Part shown: positions 6,593 through 13,062 of the stretch, in pieces
How the letters are laid out: each line of letters opens with the position of its first letter
Position numbering within the stretch: position 1 is the stretch's first letter
Assembly: GCA_002352105.1 (NCBI GenBank)
Contig: DEHV01000027.1
Location: 3,619-24,863, forward strand
Direction: 5' to 3'
DNA: 21,245 nucleotides
DNA from: Chitinophagaceae bacterium UBA2791
GTDB lineage: Bacteria > Bacteroidota > Bacteroidia > Chitinophagales > Chitinophagaceae
The notes under the pieces: model-generated
Database searches by the model: none
The model's input: the letters and a program-made list of their open reading frames with translations, nothing else
What the model was told of the DNA's origin: nothing
Translations under genes and position numbers: made by a program

Positions 6593-8233
6593 TTAATAAT
6601 CCATTCCGCCCATTCCCGGAGCGCCGCCGCCATGTACATGGGGTTCTTCTTTCTTGGGTTTGTCGGCGATCACACATTCTGTGGTCAGCAACATTCCTGC
6701 GATAGAAGCGGCATTCTCCAATGCGATACGGGTAACCTTGGTAGGATCGATCACGCCTGCTTTTAACAGGTTCTCGTACTGTTCGATGCGAGCGTTAAAA
6801 CCAAAATCGCCCTTCCCTTCTTTCACCTTCTGGATCACAATAGATCCTTCGATGCCGGCGTTAGCCACGATCTGGCGAAGCGGTTCTTCAAGCGCTCTTT
6901 TCACGATGGCCATACCAGTCTGTTCGTCTTCGATCTGGCCGCGGACCTTTGCTTCCAGGCTTTCGATAGCGCGGATATAGGCAACGCCTCCCCCGGGAAC
7001 GATACCTTCTTCCACAGCTGCCCGGGTAGCATGCAATGCGTCGTCCACGCGATCTTTCTTTTCTTTCATTTCCACTTCTGTAGCGGCTCCGACATACAGT
7101 ACGGCAACGCCTCCGGCCAGTTTAGCCAGACGTTCCTGTAATTTTTCCCTGTCGTAGTCGGAAGTGGTATTTTCAACCTGCGCTTTGATCTGGTTGATGC
7201 GGGCGGTGATATCTGTTTTTTTACCCTTGCCGCCGACGATAGTGGTATTGTCCTTGTCGATCGTTACGGAAGCAGCCTGGCCAAGAGCAGAAAGATCTGC
7301 AGACTCCAGTTTGTGGCCCAGTTCCTCGCTTACCACGGTTCCGCCGGTAAGGATGGCGATATCGGTAAGCATTTCCTTTCTGCGGTCGCCAAAGCCGGGA
7401 GCTTTTACTGCCGCTACCTTCAGGGTTCCGCGCAATTTGTTTACCACGAGGGTAGCCAGCGCTTCGCCTTCCAGGTCTTCAGAGATGATCAGCAGCGGAC
7501 GTCCGCTCTGTGCAACTTTTTCCAGGATCTGAAGGATATCTTTCATTGCAGATATCTTCTTATCATAGATCAGGATATAGGGGTTCTGCAATTCAGCTTC
7601 CATCTTTTCGCTGTTAGTAACGAAATAAGCGGAAGTGTAACCGCGGTCGAACTGCATACCTTCCACCACTTCAACGGTAGTGTCGGTTCCCTTTGCTTCT
7701 TCTACGGTAATCACGCCTTCCTTGCCTACTTTGGCAAATGCCTCGGCGATCAGTTTACCAATGGCTTCATCATTATTGGCAGAGATGGTAGCAACCTGCT
7801 GGATCTTTTTACTTTCGTTTCCAACAGTCTGGCTCTGGCTCCTGAGGTTTTCCACCACAAGGCTGACCGCTTTGTCAATACCGCGTTTAAGGTCCATCGG
7901 ATTAGCGCCGGCGGCCACGATCTTCAAGCCTTCGCTGATGATCGACTGCGCCAGTACGGTTGCAGTAGTTGTTCCGTCCCCTGCAATGTCGGCAGTTTTG
8001 GAAGCCACTTCTTTTACCATCTGGGCGCCCATGTTTTCAATGGGATCTTCCAGTTCAATTTCTTTCGCCACAGTGACGCCGTCCTTAGTAACGGAAGGAG
8101 CGCCGAATTTCTTTTCCAGCACCACGTTGCGTCCTTTGGGACCCAGGGTGACTTTTACTGCATTAGCCAGGATATCAACCCCTCTCTTCATTTTGTTGCG
8201 GGCGTCGATATCAAAAAACAATTGTTTAGCCAT
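6593..8233 (-). CDS. groEL: Chaperonin GroEL (Hsp60)
   Basis: GroEL forms the two-ring ATP-dependent folding chamber with GroES in the cytoplasm. The 546-residue length is standard. The start MAKQLFFDIDARNKMKRG, the ATP-binding segments VTLGPKGRNVVL and VAKEIELEDP, and AGDGTTTATVLAQ are all typical. The apical domain contains ISEDLEGEALATLVVNKL and the C-terminal equatorial part has EEGIVPGGGVAYIRA. The tail ends GGGAPGMGGMDY, a short version of the Gly-Met repeat. The start is ATG 8233, 48 bp after the groES stop, so the two form one operon ending at the hairpin at 6540-6575. No sign of a second, specialised chaperonin is seen here. Confidence 0.99.
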   Translation of the reverse strand: MAKQLFFDIDARNKMKRGVDILANAVKVTLGPKGRNVVLEKKFGAPSVTKDGVTVAKEIELEDPIENMGAQMVKEVASKTADIAGDGTTTATVLAQSIISEGLKIVAAGANPMDLKRGIDKAVSLVVENLRSQSQTVGNESKKIQQVATISANNDEAIGKLIAEAFAKVGKEGVITVEEAKGTDTTVEVVEGMQFDRGYTSAYFVTNSEKMEAELQNPYILIYDKKISAMKDILQILEKVAQSGRPLLIISEDLEGEALATLVVNKLRGTLKVAAVKAPGFGDRRKEMLTDIAILTGGTVVSEELGHKLESADLSALGQAASVTIDKDNTTIVGGKGKKTDITARINQIKAQVENTTSDYDREKLQERLAKLAGGVAVLYVGAATEVEMKEKKDRVDDALHATRAAVEEGIVPGGGVAYIRAIESLEAKVRGQIEDEQTGMAIVKRALEEPLRQIVANAGIEGSIVIQKVKEGKGDFGFNARIEQYENLLKAGVIDPTKVTRIALENAASIAGMLLTTECVIADKPKKEEPHVHGGGAPGMGGMDY

Positions 8234-8281
8234 ATACCTTAATGATTTAAAATGTAATGTAAATTGAAAAGAAGTAATGCA

Positions 8282-8563
8282 TTAGACGATGGCGAGAATA
8301 TCGCTTTCTCTCATGATAAGAAGATCATCGCCGCCTATCTGGATCTCTGTCCCGGAATATTTTCCGTATAGCACGACGTCGCCGGTCTTAACGGTAGTGG
8401 GTTCGTCTTTTTTGCCAGGTCCAGCTGCTACAACCGTTCCGCGCTGAGGTTTTTCTTTTGCCGTATCGGGGATAATAATTCCGCCAGCAGTTTTCTCTTC
8501 CGCTTTAGCCGGTTTCACGATTACCCTGTCGTGCAATGGGGTAACCTTTAACTTGTTAGCCAT
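8282..8563 (-). CDS. groES: Co-chaperonin GroES
   Basis: GroES is the heptameric lid of the GroEL chamber. The 93-residue protein has the family's opening LKVTPLHDRVIVKP, then the mobile loop that docks onto GroEL (EEKTAGGIIIPDTAKEKP), RGTVVAAGPG, GDVVLYGKYSGTEI and the end IMRESDILAIV. The start is ATG 8563. It is the first gene of the groES-groEL operon. The upstream 240 bp, shared with a divergent lipoprotein gene, contains a promoter-like unit and several CCAATTTT boxes but no CIRCE inverted repeat (TTAGCACTC-N9-GAGTGCTAA), so HrcA control is not indicated. Confidence 0.98.
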   Translation of the reverse strand: MANKLKVTPLHDRVIVKPAKAEEKTAGGIIIPDTAKEKPQRGTVVAAGPGKKDEPTTVKTGDVVLYGKYSGTEIQIGGDDLLIMRESDILAIV

Positions 8564-8640
8564 AGTTTAGCAATTTTTAATTTAAAAGTGATGATTATGC
8601 AATGCGTTGAACTGCCGAGATAGCAGTCGGCTAAGGTAAA

Positions 8641-8679
8641 CCAATTTTATACCAAATCATTTTTAAAGCCAATTTTTCA
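8641..8679 (-). promoter_or_regulatory. Candidate groESL promoter
   Basis: On the minus strand, ATTG (8670-8673) is followed after 20 nt by TAAAATTG (8642-8649). Each element has one mismatch to the TTTG / TAnnTTTG consensus. The predicted start near 8636 would leave a leader of about 70 nt before groES. The unit lies within a longer motif repeated upstream (see 8641-8751). Confidence 0.4.
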
Positions 8680-8751
8680 TACAATCCTCCCTCTCTGTCA
8701 GCTTAATGTCCATTTTATACCGGCCATGCTGCAGGCAATGCCAATTTTTCA
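8641..8751. repeat. Repeated CCAATTTT boxes between groES and the lipoprotein gene
   Basis: The 12-mer GCCAATTTTTCA occurs perfectly at 8668-8679 and 8740-8751. Each copy is paired with a second half: CCAATTTTATACC at 8641-8653 and CCATTTTATACC at 8710-8721, at inner distances of 14 and 18 nt. CCAATTTT therefore appears three times (8641, 8669, 8741) plus one degenerate copy (8710), with a further near copy, GCAATTTTT, at 8570-8578. This looks like a duplicated regulatory unit; the binding protein is unknown. Confidence 0.5.
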
Positions 8752-8757
8752 GGCGGG

Positions 8758-8789
8758 CTTGGATTTGAACCGTATGCGTCCTATTTTTA
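8758..8789 (+). promoter_or_regulatory. Weak promoter candidate for the small lipoprotein gene
   Basis: CTTG (8758-8761), a 20-nt spacer, then TATTTTTA (8782-8789). Each element has one mismatch to the Bacteroidota consensus. The predicted start is near 8795, about 10 nt before ATG 8806. Confidence 0.3.
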
Positions 8790-8805
8790 TCCCTCAATCC
8801 TTTCC

Positions 8806-9117
8806 ATGAAAAACAGGCTTCTGCTGATACTGGCCGTGCTGGCCCTCTCCTGCTCCAAATCATCCGTTCATCTTCCTTCCGGGGAGGAAGGCGTGGTGAC
8901 CCGTTTAAAATTTGCCTGCGGAGCTTCCTGCGATGCGGCGGCATGGGCCCTTAAAATGACCGGCGAGCGCTGGTACGAACCCATCGACCTCCCCGAAGAT
9001 TTCAGGGTAGAAAACCTCCCCGTAAGGTTGACCTATAAAACAACCGGTCTGCGCTCAGCGCCGGGCGAGGGCACAGGAGAGGAAAAGATCTATGTGCTGA
9101 CGATATCTAAAAGATAA
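8806..9117 (+). CDS. Small predicted lipoprotein, function unknown
   Basis: This 103-residue protein begins with a lipoprotein signal: basic MKNR, a hydrophobic stretch LLLILAVLAL, and the lipobox LALSC with the lipidated Cys at 16. After the lipobox the sequence has two further Cys (C38 and C42, in FACGASCDAAAW) that could form a disulfide in the periplasm. It then has EPIDLPEDFRVENLPVRLTY and a final strand KIYVLTISKR, suggesting a small beta-rich fold. The residue after Cys16 is Ser, not Asp. I do not recognise a named family. It is divergent from groES. A perfect promoter for nusB lies only 13 bp after its stop, so it is probably transcribed alone. Its codon usage and GC content match the neighbouring core genes, and the lipobox makes it more convincing than the overlapping minus-strand frame at 8663-8944. 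Confidence 0.75.
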   Translation: MKNRLLLILAVLALSCSKSSVHLPSGEEGVVTRLKFACGASCDAAAWALKMTGERWYEPIDLPEDFRVENLPVRLTYKTTGLRSAPGEGTGEEKIYVLTISKR

Positions 9118-9129
9118 TTCCGGGTTTTC

Positions 9130-9161
9130 TTTGCGCCGGCAGCTGAAAACCTGTAGCTTTG
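9130..9161 (+). promoter_or_regulatory. Bacteroidota-type promoter of nusB
   Basis: A perfect -33 TTTG (9130-9133), an exact 20-nt spacer and a perfect -7 TAGCTTTG (9154-9161). Predicted transcription start near 9167, about 22 nt before ATG 9189. This is the cleanest promoter in the window. Confidence 0.8.
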
Positions 9162-9188
9162 CCGCCTTAAAAACAAGCTCATTGTATA

Positions 9189-10109
9189 ATGATCAGCAGA
9201 AGAAATATCCGGGTTAAGGTATTGCAGACATTGTATTCGCTGGAAAGACAGGAAGAAAAGCCCAGGCCTGCTGAAGCCGGCAAATTATTAACCAAACGCT
9301 TCGACCAGAGCCGGGAATTACTGGCCTATCTTATTCACTTTATTACGGAAGTGGCCCGCTTTTCGGAAACAGACGCAAAAAACAAGGCATCCAAACACCT
9401 GCCGTCCAAACAAGACCTGGAAGTGAGCACCAGGATCGCCGGCAATCTGCTTCTCTGGAAGATCCTTGAGCATCCTTCTTACCAGCTTGCGGAAAAAGAA
9501 TGGAAGCCGCAACTAAAGGACGATCGCGAACTGATCAAAAGGATCTACCAGGAGCTGACGGCGACTGAAAAATACCAGGAATATATCGCCCTGCAATCCC
9601 GGGATAAAAAGGAAGAAAAGGAAATACTGGAGTTCATCCTTTCCGACCTGATGCTGCCAAATGAACATTTTACCAGCTTTATCGAAGAAGAGTTTTCCAA
9701 CTGGGAGGACGACGCCGAGATGGTCAGCCTGCTTACCGTTGGCTTTTTAAACAAGCCCTCGGGCCTCGAACTCCAGGAGCTGATGACGAACGACAAAAAG
9801 AAGTTCGCCGAAGATCTTTTGCTGGCTTCCCTGGAAAAAAAGGAGCTGGCGCTGGAGTATATCATCCCCAAATTAAAGAACTGGGACCCCGAACGCATTG
9901 CAATACTGGATATGCTGTTGATGCGCATGGGCGTATGCGAGTTCCTGTTCTTTGAGACCATTCCCCCCAAGGTAACCATCAACGAGTACATCGATCTTGC
10001 GAAAGAATACAGCACCGAACAAAGCGGCCATTTCATCAACGGCATACTGGACAATATCCACAAGGATCTTGTTCAGAGCAATAAAATGCATAAAATAGCT
10101 TTTAAATAA
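9189..10109 (+). CDS. nusB: Transcription antitermination factor NusB, long form
   Basis: NusB with NusE (S10) binds boxA RNA and supports antitermination of rRNA operons. The 306 residues are about twice the E. coli length (139). The family start is present (ISRRNIRVKVLQTLYSLER, 2-20). The rest of the NusB fold lies at the C-terminus: FAEDLLLASLEKKELALEYI (206-225), then DPERIAILDMLLMRMGVCEF (233-252) and KVTINEYIDLAKEYSTE (261-277), ending in HFINGILDNIHKDL (281-294). About 150 residues (roughly 55-205), helical, charged and of unknown role, are inserted between the first helix and the remainder. This arrangement is usual in Bacteroidota. The start is ATG 9189. It heads a plus-strand group followed by a DUF1573 lipoprotein and yajC. 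Confidence 0.93.
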   Translation: MISRRNIRVKVLQTLYSLERQEEKPRPAEAGKLLTKRFDQSRELLAYLIHFITEVARFSETDAKNKASKHLPSKQDLEVSTRIAGNLLLWKILEHPSYQLAEKEWKPQLKDDRELIKRIYQELTATEKYQEYIALQSRDKKEEKEILEFILSDLMLPNEHFTSFIEEEFSNWEDDAEMVSLLTVGFLNKPSGLELQELMTNDKKKFAEDLLLASLEKKELALEYIIPKLKNWDPERIAILDMLLMRMGVCEFLFFETIPPKVTINEYIDLAKEYSTEQSGHFINGILDNIHKDLVQSNKMHKIAFK

Positions 10110-10255
10110 GTCGCCGGAATGATCGGCAACCAGTTTGGAAGATATCCTTAGAAACCTTGCGCAGCGCAATAAAATGAAATAGCGGTACAAGCCGGAATTC
10201 CGGTAAATGCCGCTGGGCTTCCCGATAAAGTCGCCTTTAAATCCCGATGATATTA

Positions 10256-10273
10256 TAGCTTTGATTAGATTTG
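10256..10273 (+). promoter_or_regulatory. Two overlapping -7 boxes before the DUF1573 gene
   Basis: TAGCTTTG (10256-10263) and TAGATTTG (10266-10273) are both perfect TAnnTTTG matches 10 bp apart. No TTTG is found at the expected -33 distance for either. Starts near 10269 or 10279 would leave leaders of about 8-18 nt before ATG 10287. The 177-bp gap after nusB, with no clear terminator, holds nothing else that I can identify. Confidence 0.5.
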
Positions 10274-10286
10274 CAAAAAAGCGCCT

Positions 10287-10724
10287 ATGCCCAGATTCTT
10301 AATTGTCGTGATTTCCCTGTTCATCCTGAGCTGCAATGATAACGATGCAGAACAATTTATTCCGCACGGAAGCGCGATACCCAAAAAACTGACAGAGATC
10401 CAATGGCTGGATTCTGCAAAGAACCTGGGCAGAATAACAGAGGGACAGAAGGTGGCGCTTTCGTTCCGGTTCAGGAATGTCGGCGATAACCCGCTGATCA
10501 TTCAATCCGTACAGCCGGCCTGCGGCTGCACGATCGCCGAATATCCGAAGCAACCCATCGCGCCCGGCGAGGAAGGCGAGATCACCGGAACTTTTAACAG
10601 CGAGGGGCGCGAAGGCCTGCAACATAAGGAGCTGACCGTAGCCGCCAATATTCCCGGCTCCGGCTTCCAGACCGTCTCTTTTGAGGTAGAGGTACAGAAA
10701 AAGCCCGGGGCTTCTCCCCAATAA
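10287..10724 (+). CDS. DUF1573-domain lipoprotein
   Basis: This 145-residue protein has a lipoprotein signal (MPRFLIVVISLFILSC, Cys16) and then one DUF1573 domain. The domain follows the family pattern: an opening LGRITEGQKVALSFRFRNVG, then NPLIIQSVQPACGCT with the conserved CGC, IAPGEEGEITGTFNSEG, and a final strand VSFEVEVQ. DUF1573 is an Ig-like beta-sandwich common in secreted Bacteroidota proteins; its biochemical role is not established. The residue after Cys16 is Asn, followed by DND. Acidic residues after the lipid anchor can act as a surface lipoprotein export signal in Bacteroidota, so surface exposure is possible but unproven. It lies 51 bp before yajC on the same strand and is probably co-transcribed with it. 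Confidence 0.88.
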   Translation: MPRFLIVVISLFILSCNDNDAEQFIPHGSAIPKKLTEIQWLDSAKNLGRITEGQKVALSFRFRNVGDNPLIIQSVQPACGCTIAEYPKQPIAPGEEGEITGTFNSEGREGLQHKELTVAANIPGSGFQTVSFEVEVQKKPGASPQ

Positions 10725-10775
10725 CCGGTATTAGCCGTTAAACATCAATTTATTCATCAATAAACAGCAACAACA

Positions 10776-11108
10776 ATGACTACATTATCCATTTTTCTCC
10801 AAGCACAGCAGACGTCCCCCTATTATTCCATGATCTTATTAGGAGGTATGGTATTGGTGTTCTGGTTATTTATGATCCGCCCGCAGGCTAAAAAAGCCAA
10901 GATGGCCAAACAGTTCCAGGAAAACCTGCAGAAAGGCGACAAGATCGTTACCATAGCAGGCATTCACGGGTCGGTGAATAAGGTCAATGAAGACGGCACC
11001 ATATTGGTGGAAACCAGTCCGGGCAGCTACCTGAAAATAGAGAAAAGCGCTATTTCCATGGAATGGACCGCTCAGCTGAATAAAGCCGCCGCGGCCGCCG
11101 CTAAATAA
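10776..11108 (+). CDS. yajC: Preprotein translocase accessory subunit YajC
   Basis: YajC is a small inner-membrane protein associated with SecDF and SecYEG. The 110-residue protein has one transmembrane segment (about 18-34, SMILLGGMVLVFWLFMI) followed by the family hallmark RPQAKKAKMAKQF. A cytosolic SH3-like part follows: LQKGDKIVTIAGIHGSVNKV, DGTILVETSPG and YLKIEKSAIS. It ends in an Ala-rich tail. In proteobacteria yajC directly precedes secD-secF; here it is separated from the fused secDF by coaE and the aminotransferase. The start is ATG 10776. A strong terminator follows, so this is the last gene of its unit. Confidence 0.96.
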   Translation: MTTLSIFLQAQQTSPYYSMILLGGMVLVFWLFMIRPQAKKAKMAKQFQENLQKGDKIVTIAGIHGSVNKVNEDGTILVETSPGSYLKIEKSAISMEWTAQLNKAAAAAAK

Positions 11109-11159
11109 TTCGGCAGGAAGGATCGAGCAATATGATTTTCCTTTGCCTGATTTACATTT

Positions 11160-11191
11160 AACTCCGGATCGCCTTGATCCGGAGTTTTTTT
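11160..11191 (+). terminator. Strong intrinsic terminator after yajC
   Basis: A perfect 11-bp stem (11160-11170 with 11176-11186) closes a GCCTT loop and is followed by a run of seven T (11185-11191). It ends 23 bp before the coaE start. coaE must therefore depend on read-through or on a promoter within this short interval, where I see no clear -7 box. Confidence 0.92.
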
Positions 11192-11213
11192 ATAACCCTG
11201 ATACGCTATCCAG

Positions 11214-11813
11214 ATGACCCTCAAAATTGGCATAACAGGCGGTATTGGCTCGGGCAAGACTACCGTAGCGCGAATATTCGAGACCCTCGGTATCCCGGTG
11301 TATTATGCCGACGATGCGGCAAAAAAAATGATGAATGAGGACGATTCGCTGAAGGAACAGATCATTCAGCATTTCGGAAGCGAGGCGTATAAAGACGGAA
11401 AGTTAAACCGCGAATACCTGTCCGCGTTAGTATTCCGCGACAAGCAGCAGCTTGCCATACTGAATTCCATTGTACATCCCGCCACCATCCGGAACTCAAA
11501 CCGGTGGATGAAGGATCAAACCGGGCCTTATGCGCTCCGGGAAGCCGCATTGATCTTTGAAAGCGGCGTGCAGGAACAATTGGATTATGTAATAGGCGTA
11601 TCTGCGCCGGCGGAATTGCGGATCCGTCGCGCCATGGAGCGCGACGGCATATCCCGCGAACAGGTGCTGGAAAGGATGGCGCGGCAGATCAATGAAAGCA
11701 TTAAGATGAAGCTATGCGATTTCATCATTTTTAATGACGAGCGCCAACCCGTAATTCCCCAGGTATTAAAGCTGCACCGGCAGCTTATTGCAATTTCTTC
11801 AAGGCTTCCGTAA
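11214..11813 (+). CDS. coaE: Dephospho-CoA kinase
   Basis: CoaE phosphorylates the 3'-hydroxyl of dephospho-CoA to complete CoA synthesis. The 199-residue protein has the P-loop GITGGIGSGKTTVAR at the N-terminus, then IPVYYADDAAKKMM with the substrate-binding Asp, and ILNSIVHPA. It continues with ALIFESG in the lid region and RRAMERDGISREQVLERMARQ near the C-terminus. It ends with FIIFND, the usual IxND segment. The start is ATG 11214. Its last 29 bp overlap, tail to tail, the 3' end of the aminotransferase gene on the other strand. Confidence 0.97.
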   Translation: MTLKIGITGGIGSGKTTVARIFETLGIPVYYADDAAKKMMNEDDSLKEQIIQHFGSEAYKDGKLNREYLSALVFRDKQQLAILNSIVHPATIRNSNRWMKDQTGPYALREAALIFESGVQEQLDYVIGVSAPAELRIRRAMERDGISREQVLERMARQINESIKMKLCDFIIFNDERQPVIPQVLKLHRQLIAISSRLP

Positions 11814-12975
11814 TACGGCTCAGCCCACCTTCAATCTTTTCCATGCTGTTGGCAAAAGAGAGGCGGATGCAGTTGGGTTCGCCAAATGCCCTTCCGGTTA
11901 CGGTAGAAACATGCGCTTTGTTCAGCAGGTACATACAAAGATCGTCGGCATTGCTGATGGTCTCATTGCCGTCCTTGCGGCCAAAATAGCTGCTGATCTC
12001 GGGGAAAACATAAAATGCGCCGTCCGGCTCCGACAACCGGATCCCGGGGATGGCCGCCAACAGTTCAATCACTCTTTTTTTCCTTTTCTTGAACTCCTCC
12101 AGCATGGCCAGCGAAGCGTCGAGGGGGGAATTCAAAGCGGTAATTGCCGCCCTTTGCGTAACCGCCGTAGCGCCGCTGGTGATCTGGCCCTGCAGTTTCT
12201 CGCAGGCTTTTACCACCGCGGCATCAGCGGCAAGATAACCCAGCCGGTAACCGGTCATGGCAAATCCCTTGCTCAATCCGTTGATCAGAATAACCCTGTC
12301 TTTCAGTTCAGGGAACTGCGCAATGCTTTCGTGCTTGCCCACGTAATTAATATATTCGTATATCTCGTCGGAAATAATAAACACCTGCGGGTGTTTTTTG
12401 AACACTTCCGCCAGCCCCTTCAACTCCTCCTTGCTGTACACGCATCCTGTAGGATTCGAAGGGGAAGAAAAAATGAACAGTTTTGTCTTTGGCGTAATAG
12501 CCGCTTCCAGTTCAGCGGGCGTCAGCTTATAATCGTTATCGATCGAGGTTCTTACGAGTTTAACCGTTCCTTCCGCCATCTTCACGATCTCTGAATACGT
12601 AACCCAGTAAGGCGTAGGGATGACCACTTCATCGCCCGTATCCACCACCGCAAAAACAGCCATGGCCAGGCTTTGTTTGGCGCCTGTGGAGACAATAATA
12701 TTTTCCGGTTTATAGTCCAGGTTATTATCCCGTTTAAATTTAAAACAGGCCGCTTCGCGGAGCTCAGGGTAGCCGGCTACCGGGGGGTAATGGCTCCAAT
12801 TGTCTTCCACCGCTTTTTTGGCGGCCTCCTTAATGTGTTCGGGAGTATCAAAATCCGGTTCGCCAAGGCTCAGGTCGATCACGTCGATCCCCTGGCTTCT
12901 TAATTCACGGCCGAGTTTAGCCATTTTTAATGTTTCAGGTTCACTGAAACGATCTAAACGAGAAGATAACTGCAT
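11785..12975 (-). CDS. Pyridoxal-phosphate aminotransferase, aspartate aminotransferase type
   Basis: This is a 396-residue fold-type I class I/II aminotransferase, the length of the subgroup I-gamma aspartate/prephenate aminotransferases of bacteria. Landmarks are SLGEPDFDTPEHI (36-48), the cofactor-phosphate segment STGAKQSLAMA (96-106) and SSPSNPTGCVYS with Asn174. These are followed by IISDEIYE with Asp203, the Schiff-base Lys236 in GLSKGFAMTGYRLGY, and the carboxylate-binding Arg in CIRLSFANS near the C-terminus. The likely reaction is aspartate + 2-oxoglutarate to oxaloacetate + glutamate; related activities (prephenate or aromatic transamination) cannot be excluded. The start is ATG 12975; the frame continues 28 codons upstream, but those codons run over its own -7 box and through the promoter of secDF. 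It is divergent from secDF and convergent with coaE. Confidence 0.92.
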   Translation of the reverse strand: MQLSSRLDRFSEPETLKMAKLGRELRSQGIDVIDLSLGEPDFDTPEHIKEAAKKAVEDNWSHYPPVAGYPELREAACFKFKRDNNLDYKPENIIVSTGAKQSLAMAVFAVVDTGDEVVIPTPYWVTYSEIVKMAEGTVKLVRTSIDNDYKLTPAELEAAITPKTKLFIFSSPSNPTGCVYSKEELKGLAEVFKKHPQVFIISDEIYEYINYVGKHESIAQFPELKDRVILINGLSKGFAMTGYRLGYLAADAAVVKACEKLQGQITSGATAVTQRAAITALNSPLDASLAMLEEFKKRKKRVIELLAAIPGIRLSEPDGAFYVFPEISSYFGRKDGNETISNADDLCMYLLNKAHVSTVTGRAFGEPNCIRLSFANSMEKIEGGLSRITEALKKLQ

Positions 12976-12997
12976 TTGTTGGTTCTTTTTTGGAATG

Positions 12998-13005
12998 CAA
13001 ATGTA
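12998..13005 (-). promoter_or_regulatory. -7 box of the aminotransferase gene
   Basis: TACATTTG on the minus strand is a perfect TAnnTTTG. No TTTG is visible at -33. The predicted start near 12992 leaves a leader of about 16 nt before ATG 12975. Confidence 0.5.
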
Positions 13006-13026
13006 AGGTGAAGCCATTGAAAACCC

Positions 13027-13034
13027 TATCTTTG
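13027..13034 (+). promoter_or_regulatory. -7 box of secDF
   Basis: TATCTTTG is a perfect TAnnTTTG, 28 bp before ATG 13063, with no clear -33 TTTG. It faces away from the aminotransferase -7 box 21 bp to its left, so the upstream contact regions of the two polymerases overlap. Confidence 0.5.
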
Positions 13035-13062
13035 CCAACTCTAAAAAAATAAATATCATTCA

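Noticed and set aside
7313..8267. Long plus-strand frames opposite groEL (195 and 309 codons)
   Set aside because: They are mirror frames of a strongly conserved gene and encode no recognisable protein.
8564..8640. A CIRCE element before groES
   Set aside because: No TTAGCACTC / GAGTGCTAA pair is present. The weak GCCGA / TCGGC-like similarity near 8615-8632 is too short.
8663..8944. A 93-residue minus-strand reading frame
   Set aside because: It overlaps the lipoprotein gene and the CCAATTTT repeats, has a basic, unstructured composition and no recognisable features. The plus-strand frame has a clear lipobox.
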